Of a stretch of DNA of 58,285 bases, positions 55,278-58,285 are shown in pieces. Position numbers and translations under genes: made by a program. The stretch is taken from assembly GCA_964462785.1 (NCBI GenBank), contig CAYWZA010000004.1, forward strand, positions 1-58,285. The letters are read 5' to 3'. The notes beneath the pieces were generated by a model. The model made no database searches and was not told the origin of the DNA. It worked only from the letters and a program-made list of their open reading frames with translations. The DNA comes from JACQKA01 sp964462785. Lineage in GTDB: Bacteria; Patescibacteriota; Minisyncoccia; Phycocordibacterales; UBA2100. How positions within the stretch are numbered: position 1 is the first letter of the stretch; the number at the start of each line of letters is the position of its first letter.

Positions 55278-58200
55278 TCACGGTGTGGCGGGTGGGGTGG
55301 AGGTACTGCTGCTTCCGTCCGCAGGCGGCGTTTCAGCAGGAGGCGGCTCGGTAGCGAAGGACGAGGTGGAGGTTGCGTTGTCGCCGGTTGCAGGTGTTGA
55401 GGTTGCGGCGTCAGCAGGAGCTGGATTTGGATCGATTACACTCACCATACGCTCCGCTTCCCCTACGTTCCCCGCCTGATCTGTCGCTCTATATATAATA
55501 GAGTGCGCACCAGCGACGCTCGTGTCTATATATAGAGAGCCGATCTCCACTTCCGCTCCCCCATCCACCGATGCCTTGATGCCGAGGTTTTGATCCACAT
55601 TGTCTGTCACCGTCGCACCCAGATCGACATAGCTCGAGCCCATAGGCACTTCGGCCGGGTTATTGCCTTGCACTGTTATTGCCGGCGGCTCGGTGTCGCC
55701 CGTTGGTGGTGTCGTGCTTGCAGTAAGTACATCGCTCGGCGTTGTTGTTGCCTCGGTCGTTCCGGTATCTCCTGATGAGCTTGTTGATGCTGCGGCGCCA
55801 GCCGTTTGACCATTGAGAAGCTTTTGCAATTCATCCCTCGTGAGGCAGATGTCTTCGAGGCAGAGCTTTTTCGCGTTTACGGTATCAACAAAGATATTTT
55901 CTGCATGAATGGTGTGCGCAAAGAATTCTTGGATGCCGTTATTTGTATCGCCGAGCCATGCGAGGAGGCTGTCAAAGATGCCGCGCATAAAGCCGGAGGC
56001 GTTGGTGTATACGATGCTCATTGGGGTTGAAGTCGCATCGGTTGATGTTGCCGTGGAGAGCGTTGACGTTGCGGTGAGTTCTGGCAAGTAGCTCATGGGC
56101 TGGACGAACATAAGAATCGCACTCGTAGATGATGCAAAATTTGGATCGCCATTTCCGGAAAACGTCTCAAGCGCGCGGCCGATTGCTGTGCCCGGCTGCG
56201 TCGCCTTCATAGCAACACCAGGGATGGATGAGGGGACAAGATAATCACCGACCGCAATAGCACCGCCTTCGCCGGTCACTTTCACTGGCACGCGTCCGGC
56301 GAGCGCGATCGGGCGCTCATCTGCGCTTGATGCCCACTCGGAGAGCACGAGGCCCGGCTGCGTCGAGACGACGCCGATGACTCCTTCATCATAGAGGCCC
56401 GTTGTCTTTTCGACGGTCGTACCCTCTTTGATGCGCACCATGTCCCCCGACTCGATCGTCGCATCCTCCACCGCATACATTTCCGCCAAGTCGAATCCGG
56501 CAATGTTGAATTGCTTGCCCCAGAATTTGCCGGCGTACACATTTCCAAAGAATAAAGATGACGACCCGATGTCCGAGCCAGTGCCCGTTAGATAGGTGGC
56601 ACCCGCGCCGCAGTGGAAATCAACACAGAATGTAATTTCGAGGTCATCAGGAGATGCATCGTACATGGCAACGACATTTCTGCCATAACCATCCATCGCA
56701 ACGGAAAGAGAGGAGCCACTAGTTACCCCTTGTGTACTATCGACGAACTCTCGTTCATATGCATTACAGCCTGGATTGAAACACTTAACGACAGTGAAAC
56801 CGTCATTAGGATAATCTTCTTCATCCGCCGTAGACGATTTGGATATTGCTTGAAAGATAAATATAGTTGGCGTGTCGCCTGACATGGCAATATCAATGTC
56901 GCCAGCAATATTTTGCGTACCGTTTGAAGCATATATGGTTTCGGTTCCAACTGAAGAGCAGTTCGAAGTCAGGCATATATTCCATGCGGTCTGTCCGGCG
57001 TTGTTTACGAGTGTGTCCATGGATATTTTGGCAACAATTGGTAGGTTGCCGCTTCCAACAGCGAGAGCAATATTGCTCTCCGTGCACGTTGATGTGCAGT
57101 TAGTGACAATCGTGATAGGTGTCCCAACGGTCGAGCAGTCTGAAGCAGTGCATTTCACAACGCGCGCTGCGTCTGAGGTATTTGCATATGCAACAACCGG
57201 CAAGCCATCGGGAGCTATCTTAATCTTTGCAAATTTACCCACCGTACCGGTACTTTCAACGGTAGCTAAGGTATTTCCGCTCGAACAGCTGACGTTTCCG
57301 CAATGCGCAACTTCTGCGTCTCCGTTAGTATTATCTTGGTACGCAATAATGGGCAGACCGTCATTTCCGATGGCTACAGAAGGATAGAGTCCGGTAATAC
57401 CTGCTGAATCGATAGTTGTTGACGCGCTGAATGAAGTACATGACGTGTTTGCACATTTTCCTACAAGCAAGTCATCGAACGCACCATTTTTATAGTAGGC
57501 GACAACGGGGAGGCCGTCGCTCGGTACGGCAATACTTGAATACTCGCCAACCACGTCATCATTATTTACAGTCGATATGGTGGCGTTGCCGACTGAACAG
57601 TCAATATCGCCACACTTGAGGACTTTCAGAGCGGTATTGGTTGTATCGTAGTACGACATGATGGCGTAGCCATCTAATCCAATGGCGACTGATACTTCAT
57701 CACCGACGATGCCGGTGGAATCGAGCGCTGCGAATTGCGTTAATGACGTCGTCCCGGTACCAGCTGCTGCGGTCGGCAACACATCACCCGTGAGCGCGAT
57801 GCTGCCCGATACTGAAAGTTTCTGGTATGGCGACGTCGTCCCGATGCCGACGTTGCCGCTATTGGTGATGGTAAATGCGGGAGGTGTCGACGTCGCATAC
57901 GCATCCGTGGTCGTACCTATATATAGATTGCCTCCCTGCGATGAGAACAACCAGTGCTTCAAGTTTGCCCCCGTACCGCTGTCGGAGAGGACAAGATTCT
58001 TGCCGGTGGTGGTGGCGATTTGGAGAGTGGCGAAAGGTGAGGTGGTGCCGAGACCGAGAGAGCCTGTTGAACTGTTCCAGAAGAACGGTGATTTCCCTGC
58101 TGCGCCGAAGAGTACCGATGATGACGCGAAGAGTGAGTATTGGTTACCCTGGAGCCAGAGTGGAGTGGTGGTTGCTGAGGTAGTGGTGCCGTAGGTGGTG

Positions 58201-58285
58201 GCGGTAGTGAAGGGAAATGATGCCCCGGAGCCCGTCGCATCCGTACCACAGATAATATTTCCATTTGCATCAGTCTCGAGCGCTT
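55278..58285 (-). CDS. Giant surface/tail-fibre-like protein with seven-repeat propeller, 5' end outside window
   Basis: The frame is open to the window edge (1,001 codons visible). From the N-terminal side: repeats of LGTTSPFATL / GNVGIGTTSPYQKLSVSG type (tail-fibre or adhesin stalk, often Ser/Thr-rich in CPR), then seven tandem repeats with the pattern VAxxxDGLPVVAYY ... KCxxxxC (about residues 200-500 of the visible part), suggesting a seven-bladed propeller with a Cys pair per blade; then a conserved segment AEMYAVEDATIESGDMVRI ... GVIGVVSTQPGLVLSE, a Ser/Thr linker, and a DUF5011-like Ig domain (YVDLGATVTDNVD). It was probably exported and attached to the surface. The true start is upstream of 58285. 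Confidence 0.8.
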   Translation of the reverse strand, partial: ALETDANGNIICGTDATGSGASFPFTTATTYGTTTSATTTPLWLQGNQYSLFASSSVLFGAAGKSPFFWNSSTGSLGLGTTSPFATLQIATTTGKNLVLSDSGTGANLKHWLFSSQGGNLYIGTTTDAYATSTPPAFTITNSGNVGIGTTSPYQKLSVSGSIALTGDVLPTAAAGTGTTSLTQFAALDSTGIVGDEVSVAIGLDGYAIMSYYDTTNTALKVLKCGDIDCSVGNATISTVNNDDVVGEYSSIAVPSDGLPVVAYYKNGAFDDLLVGKCANTSCTSFSASTTIDSAGITGLYPSVAIGNDGLPIIAYQDNTNGDAEVAHCGNVSCSSGNTLATVESTGTVGKFAKIKIAPDGLPVVAYANTSDAARVVKCTASDCSTVGTPITIVTNCTSTCTESNIALAVGSGNLPIVAKISMDTLVNNAGQTAWNICLTSNCSSVGTETIYASNGTQNIAGDIDIAMSGDTPTIFIFQAISKSSTADEEDYPNDGFTVVKCFNPGCNAYEREFVDSTQGVTSGSSLSVAMDGYGRNVVAMYDASPDDLEITFCVDFHCGAGATYLTGTGSDIGSSSLFFGNVYAGKFWGKQFNIAGFDLAEMYAVEDATIESGDMVRIKEGTTVEKTTGLYDEGVIGVVSTQPGLVLSEWASSADERPIALAGRVPVKVTGEGGAIAVGDYLVPSSIPGVAMKATQPGTAIGRALETFSGNGDPNFASSTSAILMFVQPMSYLPELTATSTLSTATSTDATSTPMSIVYTNASGFMRGIFDSLLAWLGDTNNGIQEFFAHTIHAENIFVDTVNAKKLCLEDICLTRDELQKLLNGQTAGAAASTSSSGDTGTTEATTTPSDVLTASTTPPTGDTEPPAITVQGNNPAEVPMGSSYVDLGATVTDNVDQNLGIKASVDGGAEVEIGSLYIDTSVAGAHSIIYRATDQAGNVGEAERMVSVIDPNPAPADAATSTPATGDNATSTSSFATEPPPAETPPADGSSSTSTPPATP

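Overview
The window looks like a stretch of a Patescibacteria (Candidate Phyla Radiation) chromosome, most like a Parcubacteria-type lineage; this is inference from content, not a database result. The signs are compact, often overlapping genes, short intergenic spaces, a lone trmD/KH-protein neighbourhood, small SWIB, SPW-like and LemA/HtpX proteins, a class II ribonucleotide reductase, and very large Ser/Thr-rich surface proteins with the GNVGIGTTSP-type repeats common in these genomes. No rRNA operon and no CRISPR array were seen. One tRNA (Ser-GGA) is present.

Layout. 0-16.7 kb: a mixed housekeeping and hypothetical region with an M48 protease, a SpeD-like pyruvoyl decarboxylase homologue, a ClpP-like protease, a secreted trypsin-like protease, a three-gene MotA/ExbB-like operon of unknown role, a cold-shock protein, uracil-DNA glycosylase, a SET-domain protein, HisRS, an exonuclease-like protein, UppP, a DsbA-like protein and an ABC-2 exporter. 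16.7-23.6 kb: rpoB-rpoC, transcribed leftward from a strong promoter overlapped by a GGGGTATC/GATACCCC palindrome. 23.9-39.6 kb: NUDIX, a zinc-ribbon metallophosphoesterase, a secreted M11-like metalloprotease, TrmD, KhpA-like protein, NrdJ, HIT, DUF192, MsrB, an ECF sigma/anti-sigma pair and several small membrane proteins.

39.6-50.0 kb is an apparent integrated island. It holds a nine-gene, tightly coupled copper/thiol-redox operon (DsbA-like, HMA-TauE/SafE-cupredoxin fusion, DUF2933-like, HMA chaperone, BNR-repeat protein, CopA ATPase, two periplasmic-facing proteins including a CuA-type cupredoxin, and a winged-helix protein), one extra membrane-protein gene and a large serine recombinase whose reading frame runs into tRNA-Ser. 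It is bounded by a short direct repeat around TCTGCGG, contains a 253-bp inverted repeat (39625-39877 / 48080-48332), and the recombinase gene itself is enclosed by a 134-bp inverted repeat (48326-48459 / 49860-49993). A LAGLIDADG endonuclease gene abuts the other side of the tRNA. 50.7-58.3 kb: HtpX, a MazG-like protein with no canonical start, LemA, hypothetical genes and two secreted repeat proteins, the last running off the window.

Two genome-scale patterns stand out. First, many genes have a -10 hexamer ending 6 or 7 nt before the start codon, which implies leaderless mRNAs alongside genes with good Shine-Dalgarno sites. Second, a structured intergenic RNA candidate occurs twice (6798-6918 and 33441-33627) with a 79-nt core alignable without gaps and G-U-preserving changes that favour the plus strand. 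Two further short promoter-to-terminator units (about 10820-10985 and 38908-38957) carry no ordinary gene.
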